Assembly (NCBI GenBank): GCA_945870225.1
Contig: CAMBRF010000014.1
Span: 1-64,000, forward strand
DNA: 64,000 nt
Origin: PVC group bacterium
GTDB lineage: Bacteria; Verrucomicrobiota; Kiritimatiellia; CAIKKV01; CAITUY01
Direction: 5' to 3'
The translations under genes and the position numbers were made by a program. Below the pieces are notes generated by a model, which saw only the letters and a program-made list of their open reading frames with translations, did not search any database and was not told the origin of the DNA. Below, piece by piece: positions 9,935-18,927 of this stretch; positions within the stretch are counted from its first letter, which is position 1, and each line of letters starts with the position of its first letter.

Positions 9935-10774
9935 ATGGATGACCGAAGTAAGTATCTGGCGTTTCGGGATCGGATCAGGGCGGAAGGTTGTTACCGGACG
10001 ATTCCCGGTCGTACGGCGTGGCGTTTCGGCGGGTGGGATCACCTGCGTGCCGCCTGTTTTCATTTCCGGATGGTCTGGATCTATGTGGTTGCCCGGCGGA
10101 TGATCCGGCGCGGGGTATTCGATCTCGAGGCTTATGCGGAACGTTCCTATAAATCGGTGCGTGTGGCGGAAGAGACGGGCGGCCGGATTGAGGTGACGGG
10201 TCTGGAGCATCTGGCCGAAGTGAACGGGCCGGCGGTGATCATCGGGAATCACATGAGTTCCCTCGAGACCATCATGCTGTCGAGTATGATCCTGCCTTTC
10301 CGACAGGTGGCCTTCGTGGTCAAGCAGGCCTTGATCGATCACCCGATCTTTGGCCCCATCATGCGCGTGGTCCACGTGATCCCCGTGGGCCGCACCAATC
10401 CCCGGGAGGACTTGAAGGCGGTATTGACGCAGGGTGAGGCGCTTCTGCGGCAGGGCGTTTCGGTGGTGATTTTTCCGCAGGCGACCCGGTCGGTGGAATT
10501 TGATATCGACGCCTTCAATACGCTGGGGGCCAAACTGGCGGCGCGGGCTGGGGTTCCGGTGATTCCGATGGCGCTTAAGACGGACTTTATGGGGAACGGG
10601 AAATGGGTCAAGGACATTGGACCCATTGATCCGCGCAAGACGATCCATTACGCCTTTGGCCCGCCGATCCACGTTCAGGACAACGGGAAGCAGGCCCATG
10701 AGGCCGTGGTGGAATTTGTCCGGTCACATATCCAGCAATGGGGCGGCACGGTGAAAGGAGCAGGTAAGTCATGA
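9935..10774 (+). CDS. plsC: 1-acyl-sn-glycerol-3-phosphate acyltransferase-like
   Basis: GNHMSSLETIML (Hx4[ED]-type motif), GRTNPREDL, VVIFPQATRS. Confidence 0.85.
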   Translation: MDDRSKYLAFRDRIRAEGCYRTIPGRTAWRFGGWDHLRAACFHFRMVWIYVVARRMIRRGVFDLEAYAERSYKSVRVAEETGGRIEVTGLEHLAEVNGPAVIIGNHMSSLETIMLSSMILPFRQVAFVVKQALIDHPIFGPIMRVVHVIPVGRTNPREDLKAVLTQGEALLRQGVSVVIFPQATRSVEFDIDAFNTLGAKLAARAGVPVIPMALKTDFMGNGKWVKDIGPIDPRKTIHYAFGPPIHVQDNGKQAHEAVVEFVRSHIQQWGGTVKGAGKS

Positions 10775-11190
10775 CTCCCGATCTGCAAATGAGTGTGTTG
10801 TGCGATGATGTGCGTCAGGAGCGGTCGGGAAAATTTATCCTGATCGGCCTGTTTGATGTCATTGGCCTGTCGGCGTTTCCAACCCTGTTTCCCCGGATTT
10901 GCATTGTGAACCGGTGGTGCTGCGGGCAGGGCTCCTTCCGTGAGCGTACAAGGATTGTCGGCCCGGACAACGGCGCGGTGGTGGTGGAGGGGCAGGAGAT
11001 TCTGGTCCGGTTGGCCGACGGGGAATCGTCCGTGACGAATGTCGAGTTCTTCCTCAATGTGAAGATTGAGAAAGAGGGTGTTTACTGGGTGGAGATCATG
11101 ATCGATGGCGATCTCAAATTGCGCTATCCGTTGCGCGTCAACCGCGTGTCGGCACCCCCGCCGCACGGAGCGAACGAGGCTGTGGCTTGA
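10771..11190 (+). CDS. Conserved protein of unknown function (DUF6941-like)
   Basis: Compact beta-rich 139 aa ORF (VLCDDVRQERSGKFILIGLFDVI), translationally coupled to plsC and alr. Confidence 0.65.
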   Translation: MTPDLQMSVLCDDVRQERSGKFILIGLFDVIGLSAFPTLFPRICIVNRWCCGQGSFRERTRIVGPDNGAVVVEGQEILVRLADGESSVTNVEFFLNVKIEKEGVYWVEIMIDGDLKLRYPLRVNRVSAPPPHGANEAVA

Positions 11191-12308
11191 ATAGACCGAA
11201 TGCCTGGCTGGAAATTGATTTGGATGTTCTGCAGGCCAATCTGGAAGCAGCCCGGGCGGTCCTGCCGCCCCAGGCCGAGATCATTCAGGTTGTGAAGGCC
11301 AATGCCTACGGGCATGGCTTGGAGGCGGTGGCTAGGCGCGCCCACCAGAGCGGCGTGCGGTGGTTTCTCGTGGCCCGACGGGATGAAGCCCTTGCCCTGC
11401 GCGCCGTGCTGCCCAAGGCCGGTGTATTACTTCTGGGTGCCGTGTGGCCGGCGGATATTCCGGAACTGCTGGCCAACGCCATCACCCCGGTGTTGGTCAG
11501 CGAGGAACAGGGGCATACCCTTGCGGCAGAAGCCCGCCGTCTTGGATTGACGCTGCCGTGCCACGTCAAGATCGATACCGGCATGGGGCGGTTCGGTTTG
11601 GTTTGGTCCGGTGCCTCCCAGGCGTTGGGTCGTCTTAGGGCGGCGGGCGGACTGGATATTAGGGGCTTGTGCATGCATTTTTCAGCTGTCGCCGGTGACG
11701 GCAAACCCTTTGCCCTTATCCAGCGGGCACGGTTCGCCGAGGTCGAGAAAGCCTGCCGCGCTCAGGGGATGACCGGGCTTTTCATGCATATCTCCAACAG
11801 CGCGGCTTTCCAAGTGCAGCCGGAATGGGATCTGGAAGGCGTGCGGTTGGGTATCCTGACGTACGGATACGGCGGGCGTCAGGCGGGGGGACGAGTTCAG
11901 ACGCGCCCGTTCCTTCAGTGGAAAACCTGCGTGGTGCAGATCAAGCATGTGCCCGAAGGCTTTCCCGTGAGTTATCTGAGCACGCATGTCACTACGGAGC
12001 CCACCACGCTGGCAACGATCGATGTGGGGTATTCCGATGGTTTCTCACGGTTGATGAGCAATCATGGTGAGGTGCTGGTCGCGGGCCGCCGGGCGAAGGT
12101 CGTGGGCCGCGTCACGATGAATTTCACGGTGATCGATGTCGGGCCGCAGGGTGGAGTTGAGGTCGGGGACGAAGTGGTTTTGATGGGTGAGCAGGGCGGG
12201 GCCTCGATCTGGGCCGATGATATAGCCCGCTGGTGCCAGACCATTCCCTACGAAGTCCTGACGAGCATCCGGAGTCAGCCGCTGCCGACGGGCTCTGTCT
12301 CCGCGTAG
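11187..12308 (+). CDS. alr: Alanine racemase
   Basis: VVKANAYGHGLEAVARRA PLP-Lys motif; KIDTGMGRFGL; DVGYSDGF; GRVTMNFTVIDV. Confidence 0.94.
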   Translation: MNRPNAWLEIDLDVLQANLEAARAVLPPQAEIIQVVKANAYGHGLEAVARRAHQSGVRWFLVARRDEALALRAVLPKAGVLLLGAVWPADIPELLANAITPVLVSEEQGHTLAAEARRLGLTLPCHVKIDTGMGRFGLVWSGASQALGRLRAAGGLDIRGLCMHFSAVAGDGKPFALIQRARFAEVEKACRAQGMTGLFMHISNSAAFQVQPEWDLEGVRLGILTYGYGGRQAGGRVQTRPFLQWKTCVVQIKHVPEGFPVSYLSTHVTTEPTTLATIDVGYSDGFSRLMSNHGEVLVAGRRAKVVGRVTMNFTVIDVGPQGGVEVGDEVVLMGEQGGASIWADDIARWCQTIPYEVLTSIRSQPLPTGSVSA

Positions 12309-14116
12309 AGTTGAAGGATGGGTTCCCCCGTATCCCAGCGTTTCAGGCGATTCAGGTCCGTGGTCAGCTGCTGGGCCTGGGCTATGAGTGAATCGTGGGT
12401 GTTCTCATCCGTGCTGGTGGCGGCTTGTTGTTCCAGTTCAAGGCGACGCCGTTGAAGTTCGGTGCGCCAGATTCCCAGAATCAATCCCTCCACGGCTTGA
12501 TGGTGAGAGCCTTCGGCGCCCGCCTTGGAGGGGGCGCTGAGCACCCCGGCCGCAAAGGTTGACAGGGTGCGGTTGTCATCGTCGCGTTGGGTCAGCACCT
12601 CCATGATGTCGACATGTTCGCGGTGACTGAAGACCAGGGCCTCCATGAAGCGCCGGCAGAGTGGATCGGAGACGAGGGTGAGCGGGAGATAGCGTTCCAC
12701 GAGGCCGACCTGATCCTGACCGGCTCCCAGATGTTCGGCGAGCATGACTTCGTGCGCCGGCCGCGCCACCGGCGCCGGTTTTTCCGCCGGGGCTTCCCGT
12801 TGTGCGGGGTGTTTAAGCATGGGGCGCAGTTCGGATTGCAGCGCCGCCACGGAAACATTCAAACGCCGGGCGGCGGTCTGGAGCAGGACATCCCGCTGAA
12901 TCGCATTGGGGGTCTGGCTGATGGTGGCAAGCACGGCCTTGCAGACGCGCATCAGACCGGCCTCCGTCCTCAGCTCCTCGCGGGTCGAGAGCAGGTTGAT
13001 CTGAAAGTCCAGGGCGGGCACCGCCTGTTGCAAGGCGCGTTGAAAGGCTTCGGGCCCCTCCTTGAGAATCAGGGTGTCGGGGTCCTCGCCCGCCGGCAGC
13101 GAGGCGATCCGGACCGCCAAGCCGGATTGCATGAAAAGGGTGGTGGCGCGCAAGGCGGCATTACGGCCCGCCTCATCCGAGTCGAACACCAGGATGACGC
13201 CATCGGCATATCGACGCAGGATTCGGACATGGTCCTCGGTGAAGGCGGTTCCCTGGGCGGCCACGGCGGTTTTGAATCCCGCCTGATGACAACGGATGAC
13301 GTCGATCTGGCCTTCGCAGACAATCGCCTCACGCTTTTCGACGATTTCACGGCGGGCCTTGTCCAGGGCATAAAGGACGTGGCTCTTGCGGAAAAGAGGG
13401 GTTTCCGGACTGTTCACGTACTTGGCGGCCTTTGGGTCCTGCAGGAGGGTGCGTCCGCTGAACGCCACAATCCGGCCCTGCTCGTTCCGGATGGGGAACA
13501 TGACCCGGTTGCGAAAGCGATCGTAGAAAGGCGATGACGGACCGCCTTCGGCCTTTCGCACCACCAGGCCGGCCAACTCCAGTTTATCCATCGGGAAGGA
13601 GCGACTCTTGGCCCAGTTGACGGTGAAATCCCACTGGTCGGGGGCGAAGCCGATCATGAATTCCTCCGCAATCGCGGAGGTCAGTTTCCGTTTTTTAAGG
13701 TACTCGCGCGCCGGTTGGGCGATGGGGTCTTTCATCAGGCAGCGGTGAAACAGGGCGGCAGCCTCTTCGTGAATGGTGATCAGGATTTCCTTATCGCTCG
13801 ACGGTTCGGAGCCCTTGTCGAACTGCAGGATCACACCCGCCTTTTCGGCCAGAATGCGGACGGCGGTAGGGAAATCCACCTGTTCGTACATCATGACGAA
13901 TTTGAAGACATCGCCGCCCGCCCCGCAGCCGAAACAATGGAACATCTGGCGTTGACGATTGACGTTGAACGAGGGTGATTTTTCCTTGTGGAACGGGCAG
14001 AGCGTCTTGACCACCGCCCCTTTGCGGGGGAGGGTGATGTAGGCGTCGATCACATCCGCGATGTCGGATCGGAAACGAATATCATCGAGAACGGTTTTGG
14101 ATACGATGCCAGCCAT
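12275..14116 (-). CDS. dnaG: DNA primase
   Basis: CPFHKEKSPSFNVNRQRQMFHCFGCGAGGDVF zinc finger; TOPRIM segment AIVCEGQIDVI...VFDSDEAGRNAALR. Overlaps the 3' end of alr by 34 bp. Confidence 0.95.
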   Translation of the reverse strand: MAGIVSKTVLDDIRFRSDIADVIDAYITLPRKGAVVKTLCPFHKEKSPSFNVNRQRQMFHCFGCGAGGDVFKFVMMYEQVDFPTAVRILAEKAGVILQFDKGSEPSSDKEILITIHEEAAALFHRCLMKDPIAQPAREYLKKRKLTSAIAEEFMIGFAPDQWDFTVNWAKSRSFPMDKLELAGLVVRKAEGGPSSPFYDRFRNRVMFPIRNEQGRIVAFSGRTLLQDPKAAKYVNSPETPLFRKSHVLYALDKARREIVEKREAIVCEGQIDVIRCHQAGFKTAVAAQGTAFTEDHVRILRRYADGVILVFDSDEAGRNAALRATTLFMQSGLAVRIASLPAGEDPDTLILKEGPEAFQRALQQAVPALDFQINLLSTREELRTEAGLMRVCKAVLATISQTPNAIQRDVLLQTAARRLNVSVAALQSELRPMLKHPAQREAPAEKPAPVARPAHEVMLAEHLGAGQDQVGLVERYLPLTLVSDPLCRRFMEALVFSHREHVDIMEVLTQRDDDNRTLSTFAAGVLSAPSKAGAEGSHHQAVEGLILGIWRTELQRRRLELEQQAATSTDENTHDSLIAQAQQLTTDLNRLKRWDTGEPILQLYAETEPVGSG

Positions 14117-14178
14117 GGGATAGGTGTATCAAAAGCGGGGCGCGGAGTCCAAGCGTGAGGCAAAAAAATGATGCGGCC

Positions 14179-14742
14179 TTATTCTTCCCATTTTTCACGC
14201 TTGCTGGTGTGGGCCGCGCGGGCGTCATTGATTTCGGCCTGCTTTTCCTTGATGCGCGTTTTGATTCTCGCGGCGATTTCCCCTTCGCCCCCCTCGAGGT
14301 GCCGGCCAAACCATGATTCTTGTCCTATACCGGGCGGGCGCAAGTCGGGGGGTAATAGATTCAGCAGGACCAATGCAAGAAACACGAAGGCTACCGCGCT
14401 GGCCATGCCGAACAGGGCGCCTCCCAAGCGATCCAGCCACTTGGTAAAGGTGACTTTAAGCACGTAATCCATCATGCGGTAAATCAGCAGCACCACGATC
14501 ACGGGAACAAACACGACGATCCCGATGGTCATGATCCGGGCCAGTTCGATCGGCAGCGTAAAGTGGGTGATGAGCCAGTCCCGGCAGGGGACATAGCCGT
14601 GTACGGCGGCCGAGAGGACAATGATGCCCGTCAGCAGGAAGGCGATCTGGCCTGTCAATCCCTTGCGGATTCCCGTGATCGTCCAGACCAGAATGATTCC
14701 CAGGGCGATGTAATCCACGACGTTGAAGTCAGGAAGATTCAT
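14179..14742 (-). CDS. CvpA family membrane protein
   Basis: FNVVDYIALGIILVWTITGIRKGLTGQ N-terminus, multiple TMs, WLDRLGGALFGMASAVA. Confidence 0.83.
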   Translation of the reverse strand: MNLPDFNVVDYIALGIILVWTITGIRKGLTGQIAFLLTGIIVLSAAVHGYVPCRDWLITHFTLPIELARIMTIGIVVFVPVIVVLLIYRMMDYVLKVTFTKWLDRLGGALFGMASAVAFVFLALVLLNLLPPDLRPPGIGQESWFGRHLEGGEGEIAARIKTRIKEKQAEINDARAAHTSKREKWEE

Positions 14743-14763
14743 GGTTACACCCTTTTCTTTCCT

Positions 14764-15942
14764 TTACGGATTGTACTTGAGCCAGTTTCGTGCTTCGCGA
14801 GCCGAGGGGCCATCAGGCGCCAGTTCCAGATAGTGGCGGAACGCTTCCTTGGCAAGGTTACGCTTGGCGGGATCGTCCTTGTAGAGTTGCCCCAGAGCAT
14901 GGTGGGCCGGTGCGTAGCGGGGGTTCTTTTCAAGAAGGGTGTTCAGTTCCGCGAGGCAGGCGGCCGGTTCACGCAGGTCACGTAGGACCAGTGCCAGCAT
15001 ATACCGGGCATCGGCCATGCCCGGCGCGATGGCCAGCGCCTGCTGCAACGCCGAGCGGGACTTGCTCAATTCATTGCGGGCTCTGAAGACGAGCCCCAGA
15101 TTGTAGTGGGCATTGGCCATGCCGGGGTCATTCTGAACGGCGCGGCTGTAATCCTGGAGCGCCCGGTCATAATCGCCGGCCATATGACTGCGAACACCTC
15201 GGTTATACGCTTCGGCGGCGGCTTGAGGGTTGTGGGCCACCGGTTTTTCATTAGGCAATGGAGCCGGTTCCTTGACGGGTTCCGGCTTGCGCACGGGAGG
15301 AGGTGTGATGATGCGCGAACTGGCTTCGAGATCAGTCAGGGCGCGGCGGGCCAGAGCCACGCGTTCGGGATCGCGGGATATTTTCAGGTAGCGTTGGAAG
15401 AGAGCTTTCGCCTCGTCGGGATTTTTCAGCCAGTCCTTGTTGAGCAACGCGAGGTTGATGACGGCCGGTGAATAGTTGGGAGCCGTTCCCAGCACGGAGT
15501 CCAGTCGCGTTTTGGCAGCCTGGGGGCCCAGGAACTGGAGTTCGGCGACCGCCAACGCCGTCTGGATCCGGGGGGATTGCGGGTCACGGCGAACCGCTTC
15601 GGTAAGATGACCTGCGGCCAGTTTCCATTGCCCCTGCGCGGCGGCGATAGTGGCCATGAATTCCAGGGGGCGGGGATCGTTCAAGGCCAGGGCAGAGGCC
15701 TTCCTGAAGGCCTCCAGTGCCTCATTTGTCTGGCCCAGCCTGAGATAAGCGATGCCGAGATTGGCGAGGGCTGAAGGATCGCCCGGGTTGATGTCGGCGG
15801 CTCGCTGCAACAGGATCCGGGCTTGTGCGGCATCGCCTTTACCTAGCGCCTGCAATCCCTGTGACAGGGGATCCCGTTGGCAGGCGCCCAGCAGGGCCAT
15901 TCCCAGAACGATCAGAAACATGCGGATGATAGGATTAGACAA
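14764..15942 (-). CDS. TPR-repeat lipoprotein
   Basis: Probable TTG start at 15942 with GGGAGG SD 6 nt upstream; lipobox LLGAC; many TPR units (NPGDPSALANLGIAYLRLGQTNEAL). The ORF-track start at 16317 would overlap rubrerythrin and is unlikely. Confidence 0.83.
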   Translation of the reverse strand: MSNPIIRMFLIVLGMALLGACQRDPLSQGLQALGKGDAAQARILLQRAADINPGDPSALANLGIAYLRLGQTNEALEAFRKASALALNDPRPLEFMATIAAAQGQWKLAAGHLTEAVRRDPQSPRIQTALAVAELQFLGPQAAKTRLDSVLGTAPNYSPAVINLALLNKDWLKNPDEAKALFQRYLKISRDPERVALARRALTDLEASSRIITPPPVRKPEPVKEPAPLPNEKPVAHNPQAAAEAYNRGVRSHMAGDYDRALQDYSRAVQNDPGMANAHYNLGLVFRARNELSKSRSALQQALAIAPGMADARYMLALVLRDLREPAACLAELNTLLEKNPRYAPAHHALGQLYKDDPAKRNLAKEAFRHYLELAPDGPSAREARNWLKYNP

Positions 15943-16043
15943 CGTATTCCTCCCGATAAAGATTGATTTACATATTACAATGCCACAGGAACCTTGGCAA
16001 TTTCGATTCTGAGGGTTTACGGCGTGTGTCCCCGCACACAGCG

Positions 16044-16156
16044 CGGTGCTACATTCCACCCTCACGCTCCAGTCTGATGTAGCACCGATCCGTGATCGGT
16101 GTCCTGGCAGGCAACCGAGTCGCCATGAGCCTCTGCCGGATAGCGGCATAACTCGG
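16044..16156 (+). promoter_or_regulatory. Structured region with overlapping alternative hairpins upstream of rubrerythrin
   Basis: CGGTGCTACAT/ATGTAGCACCG (16044-16054/16077-16087) overlaps CACCGATC-CGT-GATCGGTG (16083-16101); then CCGAGT/ACTCGG (16115-16120/16151-16156) enclosing TGCCG-GATAG-CGGCA (16134-16148). Confidence 0.65.
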
Positions 16157-16247
16157 CACAACTCATGATTGACTTTCTGCGGTAGTGGGGGCAGCCTATT
16201 CACCACGTCACATACTGATACATCATCTAACCAAGGAGAGACCGGAC

Positions 16248-16748
16248 ATGGCAACCATAGACAACCTGAAGGCGGCGTTTGCGGGGGAGAGTCAGGCGAA
16301 CCGGAAGTATCTGGCATTTGCCAAAAAGGCCGAGGCGGATGGCAAGCCGCAGGTCGCCAAGTTGTTTCGGGCGGCGGCCGAGGCTGAGACCGTTCACGCG
16401 CATGCGCATTTACGCGTATTGGGCGGCGTCAGGAGCACAGCCGAAAACCTGACAGAGGCAGCGGACGGAGAAGCCTATGAGTTCCGCAATATGTATCCCG
16501 GCTTTGTGAAGGAGGCGGAAAAGGAAGGGAATGCGGCCGCCCTTACCAGTTTCCGCAATGCCATGGCGGTGGAAGAGATTCATCACGGGCTTTACAACGA
16601 GGCGCTCAAAGCCGTCAAGGGTGGCCAGGATCTTCCGGCGAAAGCGGTTTTCGTCTGCTCGGTTTGCGGTAACACCGTGCATGATAGCGCGCCGGACAAG
16701 TGCCCCATCTGTGGCGTACCGAAGGCGAAGTTTGTCGAAATCAAGTAG
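16248..16748 (+). CDS. rbr: Rubrerythrin
   Basis: GESQANRKYLAFAKKAE, EE...H diiron motifs, C-terminal rubredoxin-like CSVCGNTVHDSAPDKCPICGVP; SD AAGGAG before the ATG. Confidence 0.95.
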   Translation: MATIDNLKAAFAGESQANRKYLAFAKKAEADGKPQVAKLFRAAAEAETVHAHAHLRVLGGVRSTAENLTEAADGEAYEFRNMYPGFVKEAEKEGNAAALTSFRNAMAVEEIHHGLYNEALKAVKGGQDLPAKAVFVCSVCGNTVHDSAPDKCPICGVPKAKFVEIK

Positions 16749-16803
16749 GTCCTTGACCCTCTTGTGATAATGGGCGGCGTAGCGGCAGAAAAGGGGAAAT
16801 CGT

Positions 16804-18201
16804 ATGGGTGGTTTTTTTGGAGTGGTTTCCCGGTCGGACTGTACCAACGACCTTTTTTTCGGGACGGATTATCATTCGCATCTGGGGACGCGCCGCGGCG
16901 GCATGGCGATGACCAATGGAGGGACCTTCAAGCGGTTCATCCACGACATCACCAATTCGCCCTTCAGGTCCAAATTTGAGCATGACTTGAGACGGCTGTC
17001 GGGCCGGGCTGGAATCGGTGTGATCAGCGATTATGAGGACCAGCCTCTGCTGATTGGTTCCCACTTGGGCCCCTATGCGCTGGTCACGGTCGGGGTGGTG
17101 CGTAATGCGGCGGAATTGTGCCGGCGCGCCTACGCCAAAGGCGCCCATTTTTCAGAAATGACGGGCAATGAGGTCAATCCGACCGAGTTGATCGCCATGC
17201 TGATCAATGAGGGACGAACCTTCGAGGAGGGGATTCACCTGGCGCAGGAGGCGATCGAGGGATCCTGCTCGATGCTTGTCCTGACGGAGGCCGGCCTCTA
17301 TGCCGCCCGGGACCGCGTGGGGCGAACCCCCGTCGTCATCGGGCGCAAGGAGGGGTCATGGGCCGCCACGATGGAAACTTGTGCGTTTCCGAATCTGGAC
17401 TTTGAGATCGACCGCTATCTGGGGCCGGGTGAGGTTGTGCGGATGACACCCGACGGGGTTGAGCAGCTTCAGAAGCCAGGGGAACGGCTCCAGATTTGTT
17501 CCTTCCTGTGGGTCTACTACGGGTATCCCGCCTCCAGCTATGAGGGCATCAATGCGGAGGATGTTCGCAACCGGTGCGGTGCCGCTCTGGCCCGGAACGA
17601 TACCGTCAAGGTGGATATGGTCGCCGGCATTCCCGACTCGGGCGTATCGCATGCCCTGGGTTATGCCAATGCCGCCGGGGTGCCCTATCGCCGCCCGTAT
17701 GTGAAATATACCCCCACCTGGCCGCGTAGTTTCATGCCGCAGGATCAGACGATCCGTGACCTGGTGGCCCGCATGAAACTCATTCCCATCCGGGAGTTGA
17801 TCGATGGCAAGAAGATCCTGTTCTGCGACGATTCCATTGTCCGAGGGACCCAGCTGCGTGACCAGGTGCAGCGTTTGTACAAAGCCGGGGCCAGTGAAGT
17901 GCATATGCGCACCGCCTGTCCGCCGCTGGTGTACGGCTGCAAGTTCCTGAACTTTTCGAGGTCCACCTCGGAGATGGATCTGGCGGCGCGCCGGACCATC
18001 AAGGAACTGGGCTGTCATGACTGTGCGGCCTTGAAGGAATACACGCGGACGGGCTCGGAGTCATACTGTGCCATGGTGGCGCGTATCGGAAAGAAATTGG
18101 GATTGAGCTCGCTTCAGTATCAGAAGCTTGACGACCTGGTTGAGGCAATCGGGTTGCCCAAGGAAAAACTCTGCACCTATTGCTGGGATGGAGTGGAGTA
18201 A
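16804..18201 (+). CDS. Amidophosphoribosyltransferase paralogue, glutaminase site degenerate
   Basis: PRPP loop ILFCDDSIVRGTQ intact, C-terminal CTYC; N-terminus MGGFFGV in place of CGIVGV. Confidence 0.88.
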   Translation: MGGFFGVVSRSDCTNDLFFGTDYHSHLGTRRGGMAMTNGGTFKRFIHDITNSPFRSKFEHDLRRLSGRAGIGVISDYEDQPLLIGSHLGPYALVTVGVVRNAAELCRRAYAKGAHFSEMTGNEVNPTELIAMLINEGRTFEEGIHLAQEAIEGSCSMLVLTEAGLYAARDRVGRTPVVIGRKEGSWAATMETCAFPNLDFEIDRYLGPGEVVRMTPDGVEQLQKPGERLQICSFLWVYYGYPASSYEGINAEDVRNRCGAALARNDTVKVDMVAGIPDSGVSHALGYANAAGVPYRRPYVKYTPTWPRSFMPQDQTIRDLVARMKLIPIRELIDGKKILFCDDSIVRGTQLRDQVQRLYKAGASEVHMRTACPPLVYGCKFLNFSRSTSEMDLAARRTIKELGCHDCAALKEYTRTGSESYCAMVARIGKKLGLSSLQYQKLDDLVEAIGLPKEKLCTYCWDGVE

Positions 18202-18210
18202 GGGGGAACC

Positions 18211-18927
18211 ATGAAACGATCTGAAATCAATGCCATCATGCGAGACGGGTTGGCCTTCCTGAAGCGGATGAATTTTCTGATGCCTCCCTTTGCGCATTGG
18301 ACTCCCGCCGAATGGAAACGCAAGGGGCCGGAGTGCCGCGATATCATCGATCAGCAGCTTGGATGGGACATCACGGATTTCGGGTCAGGCGACTTTGATC
18401 GGGTGGGCCTGTTCCTTTTCACCATTCGGAACGGGGGCGCCGCCGGCCTGAAGGGTAAGGACGGCAAGAACTACGCCGAGAAAATCATGATCGTGCGGGA
18501 GAACCAGCTTACCCCGACCCATTTCCATTTCAAAAAAATGGAAGACATCATCAACCGGGGCGGCGGCAATCTGGTCGTCCGGCTGTGGAATTCGACGGCG
18601 CGAGGGCAACTGGCGAAATCACCCGTGACAGTCGCCATGGACGGTGTGCAGGTGCAGGTCAAGGCTGGCGGGACCATTACCCTCAAGCCCGGCCAGTCGG
18701 TTTGCCTGCCGCCGAACCTTTACCACCGGTTCTGGGGGCAGAAGGGGAAGGGCAAGGTTCTGGTGGGCGAAGTGAGCCGCGTCAACGATGACCATGTGGA
18801 CAATCGTTTCTTCGATAAGGTGGGCAGGTTTCCGAAGATCGAGGAGGACGTGCCGCCCCTGCGTCTGCTCTCCTGTGACTACCCGGCCTACTGCATGCCG
18901 AACATCTGTTCCTTAAGGTCCAGATAG
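18211..18927 (+). CDS. D-lyxose ketol-isomerase-like cupin sugar isomerase
   Basis: PTHFHFKKMEDIINRGGGNLVVRLWN metal-binding cupin pattern, SVCLPPNLYHRFWG. Confidence 0.83.
   Translation: MKRSEINAIMRDGLAFLKRMNFLMPPFAHWTPAEWKRKGPECRDIIDQQLGWDITDFGSGDFDRVGLFLFTIRNGGAAGLKGKDGKNYAEKIMIVRENQLTPTHFHFKKMEDIINRGGGNLVVRLWNSTARGQLAKSPVTVAMDGVQVQVKAGGTITLKPGQSVCLPPNLYHRFWGQKGKGKVLVGEVSRVNDDHVDNRFFDKVGRFPKIEEDVPPLRLLSCDYPAYCMPNICSLRSR

Noticed and set aside
12587-13537. 316-aa ORF antisense to dnaG
   Set aside because: Shadow ORF in a conserved primase gene.
16013-16247. Possible tRNA or known riboswitch before rubrerythrin
   Set aside because: No cloverleaf, T-loop GTTCRA or recognised riboswitch core; kept only as an unclassified structured region.
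15943-16317. N-terminal extension of the TPR protein in the ORF track
   Set aside because: Would overlap the rubrerythrin start and its structured upstream region; a TTG start at 15942 with a good SD and a following lipobox is more plausible.
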